Source of the DNA: Verrucomicrobiota bacterium
Lineage (GTDB): Bacteria; Verrucomicrobiota; Verrucomicrobiia; Opitutales; Opitutaceae
Direction: 5' to 3'
DNA: 64,000 bases
Assembly: GCA_023457715.1 (NCBI GenBank)
Contig: JAEWKR010000056.1
Location: 1-64,000 of the forward strand
Part shown: positions 32,885 through 39,771 of the stretch, piece by piece
Layout of the letters: every line of letters starts with the position of its first letter
How positions within the stretch are numbered: position 1 is the first letter of the stretch
Position numbers and translations under genes: made by a program
The notes under the pieces: model-generated
Database searches by the model: none
What the model was told of the DNA's origin: nothing
Seen by the model: only the letters and a program-made list of their open reading frames with translations

Positions 32885-33997
32885 ATGCCCACCCTATCCC
32901 GCTGGGCCGTGCTCGTTCTCGCGCTCGGCCTTACCCTACCCGCCCATTCCGCCGTGACCGGCAGCCTAAACGGCGACGTCCGCCTGCGCTACGAAAACGA
33001 CTGGGACTCGCACACGGCCGCCGGAGCCCTGCGCGCTGATCGCGAACGCGGTCGGGTCCGGGCCCGGCTGCAGGGCACGATCAAGTTTTCGCCCGAATGG
33101 TCGTTCGTGGCGCGCGCCCGCACCGGCCATCGCCACAGTCAGCAGTCGCCGCATCTCACCTTCTGGGCCAGCGACGATATCACCGATGATCTCTCCGTGG
33201 TGTTCGATCGCTACGCGCTGCTCTTCAAGGAGGGAGCCAACAGTGTTTCGGTGGGGCGCAACTCCGTGCCGTTCTGGCAGCAGAACGAATTCGTGTTCGA
33301 CGATGACGTGACCCCGACGGGCGTCGCTTTCACCCACGACGTCAAGACGGCCGGCAACACAATCACCATCGCTGCCGGGGCGTTCCTGATGCCGGATGGC
33401 GCGGACGAGCTGAACGGCTCGCTCCTCGGCGGCCAGATCAAGCTGACGCGGGCCATCGAGAAAGCCCAGCTCACCCTGGCCGCCGGCCTGTATCGGCTGG
33501 ACGGTGACGATCGTGGCGACCGGCTGCGGAATCGCAACGGCCAGCGGGACTATCTGCTGGGAGTGCTCAGCGCTCAGTACTCGTTCCCCGTTTCCGGCTC
33601 CCTTCCGCTGGCACTCGGCGTCGATCTGATCGCCAACCTCGAGGATTATTCCGTGGCCGATGCCGCGCCCTTCGCCCCTCTGCATGCGGACGAGACGAAC
33701 GGCTGGGTGCTGTCCGCGGTGCTCGGCCAGCTCAAGAAAGCGGGAGACTGGCAGGCGGGTTATTACTACGCGCGGATCGAGACGTTTGCCGTCAACGCCG
33801 CCTATACGCAGGACGATTGGGCGCGCTTCGGCAGCGCCACCCAGTCCGACCTCACTGATATCAAGGGCCACGAGATCCGGGCCGCCTACGCCATCACGCC
33901 CAACCTCAACGTCATGGCCCGCCTTTTTCTCGTCGACGCGATCACCAGCCGCCAGGACGGCAAACGATTCCGCTGCGACGTAAACTGGAAATTCTGA
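32885..33997 (+). CDS. Putative outer-membrane porin
   Basis: 370 aa. A signal peptide (MPTLSRWAVLVLALGLTLPAHS) is followed by alternating beta-strand sequence typical of a 16-stranded putative porin (GSLNGDVRLRYENDWDSHT, VFDRYALLF, GYYYARIETFAVNAAYTQDD). It ends in Phe (CDVNWKF), the outer-membrane assembly signal. The pattern fits the alginate-export/putative-porin type found in Gram-negative bacteria. The substrate is unknown. The start at 32885 gives the signal peptide and follows a pyrimidine-rich leader (ttccagcttccccaccc). The next gene starts 31 bp later, so the two are probably co-transcribed. Confidence 0.78.
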   Translation: MPTLSRWAVLVLALGLTLPAHSAVTGSLNGDVRLRYENDWDSHTAAGALRADRERGRVRARLQGTIKFSPEWSFVARARTGHRHSQQSPHLTFWASDDITDDLSVVFDRYALLFKEGANSVSVGRNSVPFWQQNEFVFDDDVTPTGVAFTHDVKTAGNTITIAAGAFLMPDGADELNGSLLGGQIKLTRAIEKAQLTLAAGLYRLDGDDRGDRLRNRNGQRDYLLGVLSAQYSFPVSGSLPLALGVDLIANLEDYSVADAAPFAPLHADETNGWVLSAVLGQLKKAGDWQAGYYYARIETFAVNAAYTQDDWARFGSATQSDLTDIKGHEIRAAYAITPNLNVMARLFLVDAITSRQDGKRFRCDVNWKF

Positions 33998-34028
33998 GCC
34001 TTTGTTCCGCCCCCCTTCCCCAACCCAC

Positions 34029-35093
34029 ATGAAAACCGCCCTCCTTACCGCCCTCGTCGCCGCATCGACTCTCTTCGCCGGCGCCGAATTTCCCGAAGTC
34101 ACGCGCACCTATCGCGTGCAGCAGAACGTCACCGTGAGCGACATCCCCGCCGGCGCCAGGTCGGTCAAGCTCTGGGTCGCCATCCCCGACAACGAGCGCT
34201 ACCAGGAAGTGCTGGACTTCGACGTCGTCTCCACGCCCGGCCCCTGGCAGGTGGTCCGTGATGCTGACCGCGGCAACCGCTTCATGCTGATCGAGGCGAC
34301 CAACCCGGGCGCCGACAAACTGACCGCCAAGGTCGCGTTCACGGTGCGCCGGCGGTCGTCGTTCGCGGAAATCGATCCGGCAAAGGTCGGCGCGCTGACG
34401 GACTCCCACCGCCAGCTGTACGCGGAGGAGTTGCGCAAGGACGCTCCGCACATGCGCGTCACGGCCGCCATCCAGAAACGCGCGGACGACGCGTGCGGCT
34501 CGGAGACCAACGTGGCGGTGCAGGCGCAGCAGTTGCTCGGCGCGGTGGCCGATTTCGCCGACCATTACTCGAAGGATCCGTCCAAGCCGAAATGCGGCAT
34601 CGGCGACGCCGAGGATTGCATGGCTAACGCCGGCGGGTGCTGCACCGACCTCCACTCCATGTTTATCGCGATGGCCCGCGCCCGCGGCATCCCGACCCGT
34701 CTGCAGATGGGTTACCGGCTGCGCGAGACCAACGCCGGCAAGGAAGTGGACCCGGGCTATCGCTGCTGGGCCGAGTATTTCGTGCCCCATTACGGCTGGG
34801 TCTCGGCTGATATTGTGGAAGCCGACGCCAAGGACGGCTTGGGACGCACCCGTTGGTTCACGGGCCTGACCGAACGCCGCATCTGGCTCAACGAAGGCCG
34901 CGAGTTCAACCTGCCCGGCCGCGCCCAGCCCGAGACCCGCGTCAACACCATGATCATCGGCCACGCCGAGATCGACGGTGTCGAAGCCCGCGTCCTTCCC
35001 GACGAAGCCCTGAAGCTGAACGCCCAGCTGACCCGCACGGTCCTCTTCACCGAGGAGACCGAGCCCTCGGCCGCCCGCGTGGCCTCGAACTGA
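34029..35093 (+). CDS. Exported transglutaminase-like protein
   Basis: 354 aa. A short signal peptide (MKTALLTALVAASTLFAGA) precedes a beta-rich domain (TYRVQQNVTVSDIPAGARSV). The transglutaminase-like cysteine-peptidase core follows: GGCCTDLHSMFIAMARARGI gives the catalytic Cys region, GYRCWAEYFVPHYGWVSADI the aromatic/His strand, and a downstream Asp completes a possible triad. Such domains act as proteases or amide hydrolases. It lies 31 bp after the porin gene and ends at a strong terminator, so porin plus transglutaminase form a two-gene unit. The start at 34029 gives the signal peptide. Confidence 0.85.
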   Translation: MKTALLTALVAASTLFAGAEFPEVTRTYRVQQNVTVSDIPAGARSVKLWVAIPDNERYQEVLDFDVVSTPGPWQVVRDADRGNRFMLIEATNPGADKLTAKVAFTVRRRSSFAEIDPAKVGALTDSHRQLYAEELRKDAPHMRVTAAIQKRADDACGSETNVAVQAQQLLGAVADFADHYSKDPSKPKCGIGDAEDCMANAGGCCTDLHSMFIAMARARGIPTRLQMGYRLRETNAGKEVDPGYRCWAEYFVPHYGWVSADIVEADAKDGLGRTRWFTGLTERRIWLNEGREFNLPGRAQPETRVNTMIIGHAEIDGVEARVLPDEALKLNAQLTRTVLFTEETEPSAARVASN

Positions 35094-35115
35094 TCTTGCG
35101 TTAGCGGTGTCCCCC

Positions 35116-35144
35116 GGGGCCGGCGAAAGCCGGCCCCTTTTTTT
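35116..35144 (+). terminator. Rho-independent terminator
   Basis: A perfect 9-bp stem GGGGCCGGC/GCCGGCCCC with a GAAA tetraloop is followed by seven T. It lies 22 bp after the transglutaminase-like gene. Confidence 0.95.
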
Positions 35145-35244
35145 CGGCGGAGGACCGCAGCCCAGCGATCGGGCGCCTGATAAGACCTGCGAAAAAGCGC
35201 TTGCGCTCGCTCCCGAATCCCTGCTTCTTCTCGCCCTCTTTCAC

Positions 35245-35321
35245 GCACCCGTAGCTCAATTGGATAGAGCATCTGACTACGGATCAGAAGGTTTGGGGTT
35301 CGACTCCCTACGGGTGCGCCA
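35245..35321 (+). tRNA. tRNA-Arg (anticodon ACG)
   Basis: Cloverleaf folded by eye. The acceptor stem is GCACCCG/CGGGTGC, the D-arm is GCTC...GAGC, and the anticodon stem is TCTGA/TCAGA with loop CTACGGA, giving ACG. The T-loop is TTCGACT on stem TGGGG/CCCTA. The discriminator is G and CCA is encoded. A34 is expected to be deaminated to inosine to read CGN codons. Confidence 0.96.
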
Positions 35322-35328
35322 CTTTAGG

Positions 35329-35364
35329 AAGTGCCTCTCTCCTCGCGGGAAAGGCACTTTTTGT
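35329..35364 (+). terminator. Terminator after tRNA-Arg
   Basis: Stem AAGTGCCT/AGGCACTT with a 15-nt loop is followed by TTTTTGTTTT, seven bases after the tRNA CCA end. Confidence 0.8.
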
Positions 35365-35388
35365 TTTCGAGCGCGCCTCGGTCGCTCC

Positions 35389-36175
35389 TTACTGTCCCGG
35401 CGTGGATATTGACGAAGGCTTGGCAGCGGACGGCGGCGTTGCGCGTTCGCGCAGGTAGTCGGCTGCAACCTTTTGGGCCTCCGGCATCCCGTGGAGGACC
35501 CGCGGCATCATGGCCTGCATCAGTCTTTGCTGCACCTCGGGCTGTTTCGCCGTCCAAGCCTTCCCGGCAGCGGTGTCATAGAAGTTCGCCATCCCGCGCA
35601 ATTCCTCCTCCGTGTACACCTCGCTGTGAATCCGGGCGAAGTCCTCCCGCATGCCCTCTGGCTGCATGCCCGCCATGAGCACATCGACCATCCGTTCGAG
35701 CACCGGTTCGATCTCCTTCTCCGGGACGCCGAGATTCTTGAAATCCCCCGCGATCTGCGGCCGCAAGGCGGTCACGAGTCCCTTACGTTGCTCGACCAGA
35801 ATGCGGTCCCACAGCAGTTCAAACTTCATCTTGGTCAGCAACACGTCCGCCTCCTCTTGGGTGGCGCGCGGCAGCGGTGCCGTTTGACCCGCGTCCACCG
35901 ATGCCGTGACGAGGCGCGCGGTTGCCTGGTGTCCTTCGCGCTCGACCACGAGGGCTTCATCGTCCGCGGCGAAGCTCACCAGTTTCCAACCCGCAAAGGT
36001 CTCGCCGAGCTTCGCCCAGCCGGAGTGCGCACCGCCAGACGTCACCAGCGCAAATCGGGGCGCCTGCGCAGTCACGAGCACCGCGCGCAATTCCGGGGGG
36101 GGATACCGTTGTGTCGCCCGCGGAGACAATGCCGGCAAGAGCGATTGATAGGACGGAAATCAGACGGTGGTGCAT
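35389..36175 (-). pseudogene. DUF2059-type exported protein, frame broken at a G8 tract
   Basis: The downstream frame (35389-36138) encodes the body, with GMANFYDTAAGKAWTAKQPE and AQKVAADYL-type segments of DUF2059 proteins, but has no signal peptide. The frame from the ATG at 36175 encodes a good one (MHHRLISVLSIALAGIVSAG) and then runs into unrelated sequence. The two frames meet at eight consecutive G (36095-36102, C8 on the coding strand). Removing one base would join them as ...TTVSPPELRAVLVTAQ... It may be a phase-variable gene, a broken gene or a sequencing error. The function of DUF2059 is unknown. Confidence 0.65.
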
Positions 36176-36356
36176 AACAGGATCAGGGTTGTTGGTTATG
36201 GTTGTTCGGGCAGGAAATCGGACACGCCGCATCCAAAGGGGCAGGCGGGGTGCAACGGGCGGGCCGGGCGCGCGCCGGTACCGTTCCGACGTACCGCCCT
36301 GCGGCGCCCCAGGATTGCGGACGTTGTGCCGGAGGGCTCGGGCGCGAAGCGTCGCC

Positions 36357-36989
36357 TTAGGACGCCGGCCGGCGGCCAGCGATCCCAGGACCCCGCCTCG
36401 TGTGGAACACGAGCAGTGCGGTCCAGCCGGCGGCGATCACGGACAGCAGGTGCACCAAGGGCATGGGCAGGAGCCGGTGGGCCGTCGCCAGGTCCGTGCC
36501 TCGGATTGCGGCGGTCCATACGTCGACGCGCAGATTAAGGATCAGCAAAAACACGACCCCACATCCTGCGGCCAGCCACCCACCGCGTTCTGCATCTACT
36601 TCAGGGGTCGGCGGGATGCGTTGGAACCCGAACGGTACCAGCGTTGCGACGATCACCCCCGCGCCTATCGCCGCGGCAACCGCGCGATCACCCGTGATGG
36701 CCGCAACATAGATCAGGACCCAGAAGATCGCGATCAGGATGGCAAACCGGTTCACCACGCGGCGCCAGCGGCGCGGTCGCATTGCGGGGACAGCGGGAAC
36801 CGTTCCTTCGGCCGCGAGTCGCCGACGAAGGGATGACCGGGCGCGGCCCATCAGCACGACGATCGTCAACGCGGTCAGGGCGAAAACGAACCACACGGCC
36901 ACATATGGCGCCGTCGCCGTCCAGTCCTGTCGTAGGTGCAGCCCGGCGTGCTGCGCGTACCGCCCCACCCACTGCAATGAAGCCACCAT
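36357..36989 (-). CDS. Membrane domain, probably the detached C-terminus of the sigma-factor gene
   Basis: 210 aa with about four membrane segments (for example AVWFVFALTALTIVVLMG, FAILIAIFWVLIYVAAI, LAAGCGVVFLLILNL). It is in the same frame as the sigma gene upstream, with only a TAG at 37020-37022 and ten sense codons (TLGLWLSVAA) between. The ATG at 36989 falls inside what reads as one transmembrane helix (LGLWLSVAAMVASLQWV). An internal start is therefore doubtful, and the two parts probably were one ~497-residue protein. It may be expressed only by readthrough or not at all. Confidence 0.6.
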   Translation of the reverse strand: MVASLQWVGRYAQHAGLHLRQDWTATAPYVAVWFVFALTALTIVVLMGRARSSLRRRLAAEGTVPAVPAMRPRRWRRVVNRFAILIAIFWVLIYVAAITGDRAVAAAIGAGVIVATLVPFGFQRIPPTPEVDAERGGWLAAGCGVVFLLILNLRVDVWTAAIRGTDLATAHRLLPMPLVHLLSVIAAGWTALLVFHTRRGPGIAGRRPAS

Positions 36990-37019
36990 CGCCGCGACAG
37001 ACAGCCAGAGCCCGAGGGT

Positions 37020-37850
37020 CTAGCGCGCGACGAGCCGGCGCTCCGGTCCGGTTGGCGCATGTAGGATATCCGACCAGGTGGCTCCGATGGCCGCAAAGGT
37101 GCCAACCAGCGGGGCCGCAAAGGCGAACAGGAAGCTCAGCACCCCTCCCTTCGCCACCGCTCCGGCCGGTGACAGGGTCGCGCCGGCTGCCGGTCCGGCC
37201 GCCATCAAGAGCGGGAGGGCGGCCTGAACCTGCAGACTGAACTGCGGACCGGGATTGCTCCGCGCCAACGTTGATTCGATGAACGCGACCATCCGCCCCT
37301 GGAGCAGGCGGCGGCCGCGCGAAAGCCGCTGCATTGCGGCGTCGGGCGTGATTTCCAGGGCTGCGGCGACGTGCTGGATCGAGTGGTGCTGGCGATAGTA
37401 GAGGACGAACGGCTCGCGGTAAATGTCCGGGAGCCGGCCAATCTCGCGCCAGAGCAAGGCAATCTCCTCATTGGTGACCGCTTGAGCCGTTGGCAGCGGC
37501 TCGGTTCCGGCCAAATGCGCCGCGTCCTCCAACGACTCGGCCGCATACACCGGCTCCCGCTGGAGGTTGCGACGATCGCCCTGTGCGAGATGACGCGCGA
37601 TGCCGCAAAGCCAGCCCGCGAGGCGGGACGGTTCGCGAAGCTGAGCCAGTTGGCGCCAGGCCGTCACAAACGTTTCCTGCGCCAGATCCTCACTACGAGC
37701 ACGACTCCCGGTCGCGCTGAATGCGAGAGCGCAGACCAGCGATTGGTGGCGCACCACAATCTGCCCGAAGGCGTCACGATCACCGGCCAGGCTGCGCGCC
37801 ACAAGGTCGGCGTCTTGATGTTCTACGGCGGAAGGAGTGACCGGTGTCAT
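37020..37850 (-). CDS. ECF-type RNA polymerase sigma factor with C-terminal membrane segment
   Basis: 276 aa. Region 2 is VVRHQSLVCALAFSATGSRA and SEDLAQETFVTAWRQL; region 4 is LPDIYREPFVLYYRQHHSIQ and VAAALEITPDAAMQRLSRG. An ~80-residue extension carries hydrophobic segments (LSFLFAFAAPLVGTFAAIGA) and ends PERRLVAR at a TAG. Some ECF groups have a C-terminal membrane extension that tethers or inhibits the sigma factor; that role is inferred here. No separate anti-sigma gene is adjacent. It is divergent from the methyltransferase gene across a 314-bp gap with direct repeats. Confidence 0.87.
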   Translation of the reverse strand: MTPVTPSAVEHQDADLVARSLAGDRDAFGQIVVRHQSLVCALAFSATGSRARSEDLAQETFVTAWRQLAQLREPSRLAGWLCGIARHLAQGDRRNLQREPVYAAESLEDAAHLAGTEPLPTAQAVTNEEIALLWREIGRLPDIYREPFVLYYRQHHSIQHVAAALEITPDAAMQRLSRGRRLLQGRMVAFIESTLARSNPGPQFSLQVQAALPLLMAAGPAAGATLSPAGAVAKGGVLSFLFAFAAPLVGTFAAIGATWSDILHAPTGPERRLVAR

Positions 37851-37994
37851 GGTGGTTACCGGTTAAGTGCCCCAAACTGTCCGAAACCTGACAGAAAATC
37901 GAGCCGGCATGCCCCGCCCTGTGGAGCGGTATTCCGCCGCAGGGGTCTGTGCCCTTCGCGCAGCCTGTCCCCATGCGCACGGTTGCCCGCCTCA

Positions 37995-38088
37995 TACGGG
38001 GTCTGTCCCTCTTCGTGACTCCTGCACGTGCAGTACGGGCCTGTCCCTCTTCATAACGCTTCGTATCGGGTCTGTCCTTCTTCATAAC
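37995..38088. repeat. Three direct repeats in the sigma-factor divergent gap
   Basis: Copies at 37995-38019, 38034-38057 and 38064-38088 share the consensus TAYSGGNCTGTCCYTCTTCRTRAC. A weaker relative (aggggtctgtgcccttcgcg) begins near 37941. They are irregularly spaced, and no palindrome is obvious within a unit. The rest of the 37851-38164 gap shows nothing else. Confidence 0.7.
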
Positions 38089-38164
38089 GCAGGCCATTGG
38101 CTCATGGGGGAGGCAATAAGCGGGGGTAGCGGGTTTTCGGGTTGGCGGTGTCGAAAAGGTCATC

Positions 38165-38896
38165 GTGGCAGACCCTCATCAATCCTACCCCGAGTTCGTG
38201 GCGGGACTCCAAGACCGACTGCCGGGCGAAGCGGCGCTGCGAAACGCGGTGGGGGGCGACTTCGTAGCCGAAGGCTTTCTCGAGGAACAGCTGCTTCGCC
38301 ACCTGGGATTGCGGGACGGCGCTGCTGTGATTGACGTGGGCTGCGGGAGCGGCCGGCTTGCGTTCCAGTTGAAGCGATACCCTACCCTGCGCTACCTCGG
38401 TACCGACGTCGTCCCCGAACTCGTCAGGTATGCGGACACCCTGTGTCAGCGCGAAGACTGGGAGTTCCGAGCCCTGCACGAAAACCGAATCCCTGCGCCC
38501 GACGCATGCGCCGATTTCGTCTGCTTCTTCTCGGTCCTGACGCACCTGTCGCACGAGGACTCGTTCCGCTACCTCGCTGAGGCACACCGGGTGTTGAGGC
38601 CGGAGGGCAGGATCGTGCTCTCGTTCCTGGAGTTCCGGCTCGCTGCGCACTGGCCGGTTTTCGCGGCGGCCTTGGATCCGGCGACGGGCAGAACCCATCT
38701 GAATCAGTTTATCGAGCGTGACGCGCTGTCGGCCTGGGCCCTGCATTTGGGACTGGTCGTTGAGACGGTCTACGACGGTGACCGGCCGCACATCCCTCTC
38801 GAAGCCGACGTCGTCTGGCCGGATGGCCGAAGGATGTCTGGCCTTGGGAACTTGGGCCAGTCGGTGGCCGTGCTCCGCCGGCCGTCGGCGCCGTAA
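38165..38896 (+). CDS. Class I SAM-dependent methyltransferase
   Basis: 243 aa. The SAM-binding motif I is VIDVGCGSGRLAFQL (about residues 55-69). YLGTDVVPELVRYA holds the acidic residue after strand 2, and ADFVCFFSVLTHLSHEDSF and RVLRPEGRIVLSFLE are motifs post-I and III of the Methyltransf_11/25 type. The substrate is unknown. The start is GTG at 38165; no in-frame ATG fits. It stands alone between the sigma-factor gap and an intergenic region. Confidence 0.87.
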   Translation: MADPHQSYPEFVAGLQDRLPGEAALRNAVGGDFVAEGFLEEQLLRHLGLRDGAAVIDVGCGSGRLAFQLKRYPTLRYLGTDVVPELVRYADTLCQREDWEFRALHENRIPAPDACADFVCFFSVLTHLSHEDSFRYLAEAHRVLRPEGRIVLSFLEFRLAAHWPVFAAALDPATGRTHLNQFIERDALSAWALHLGLVVETVYDGDRPHIPLEADVVWPDGRRMSGLGNLGQSVAVLRRPSAP

Positions 38897-39065
38897 GCCG
38901 GCGTGCCGCGACGGGAAAGCCGGCAAAAGGCGTCGGACCCGACGCGGGCCACCAGACCAACCGCCCCGCCCGCCCGAGTGGCGCCCACGGCCTGATTCGC
39001 CCCCTTGCCGCCTGCCGCGGCGCGGTATTCGCCCCCGAGCGCACCCTGCGCCAACGGGCCCCCTT

Positions 39066-39740
39066 TCAGCCGGCGGGCACGATTTCCTTCAACTCCACCT
39101 GGAAGATCAACGGCATGCCGGGCTGCAGGCCGTCGGGCCATTTGCCGTTCCCGAAGGAGAGGTCCGGGCGCAGCACAAAAGCCATCGTGCCGCTCAATCC
39201 CATCAACTGCACGCCCTCCACCAGACCGGGCAGCAGTTCCTGCACCTTCAACCGCACATCCCGGCGCGTCAGTTGTGGCAAATCCGTCTGCCCGTCCGGC
39301 GCTTTCGCCAGGATGCTGACCACCACCGTATCCTCCGGGCGGGCCCGCGGGCCGGAGCCCGGCTTCACGGTCAAGAACAGCAGGCCGCTCGACGTCTCCT
39401 GCATGGCCATGCCAGCGCGAATGGCGTTCAAGTAGCGCCGCATTTCGGGGTCTTCGGGCGGAGGCGCCTCGACGACTTTCCGTCGGATCGTGTCGAGCAG
39501 CCGCTCCGTTTCCGGGTCGAGGTTGCTCGGCTCCTGGCGTTGCGCGGCACTGCGCAGTCCCGCCACGAAGGCGGCAAACTGATCTTCCGTGAGCCCGAGC
39601 GCCTCGAGCTTCGCGGTGCGACCGATGAACTCGCCGAACGCGGCATAAGCGCGCGCCTCCGTGGCGACGGGATCGGCCCGGACGGATGCAAGGAGCGAGA
39701 GCGCGAGCACCAGGGCGCGTGACACGGACGCGGCGCGCAT
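39066..39740 (-). CDS. FKBP-type peptidyl-prolyl isomerase, exported
   Basis: 224 aa. A signal peptide (MRAASVSRALVLALSLLASV) is followed by an FKBP_N-like helical region (AYAAFGEFIGRTAKLEALGL) and a divergent FKBP domain (GSGPRARPEDTVVVSILAKA, GLVEGVQLMGLSGTMAFVLR, GMPLIFQVELKEI). It is predicted to assist folding of envelope proteins. An in-frame ATG at 39791 would overlap the upstream gene by 20 bp; 39740 is favoured because it gives the best signal peptide. It follows the CRTAC1 gene by 31 bp and is probably co-transcribed with it. Confidence 0.82.
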   Translation of the reverse strand: MRAASVSRALVLALSLLASVRADPVATEARAYAAFGEFIGRTAKLEALGLTEDQFAAFVAGLRSAAQRQEPSNLDPETERLLDTIRRKVVEAPPPEDPEMRRYLNAIRAGMAMQETSSGLLFLTVKPGSGPRARPEDTVVVSILAKAPDGQTDLPQLTRRDVRLKVQELLPGLVEGVQLMGLSGTMAFVLRPDLSFGNGKWPDGLQPGMPLIFQVELKEIVPAG

Positions 39741-39771
39741 CGGCGCCGGGTGGAACAGCCGCAGGGCAGAT

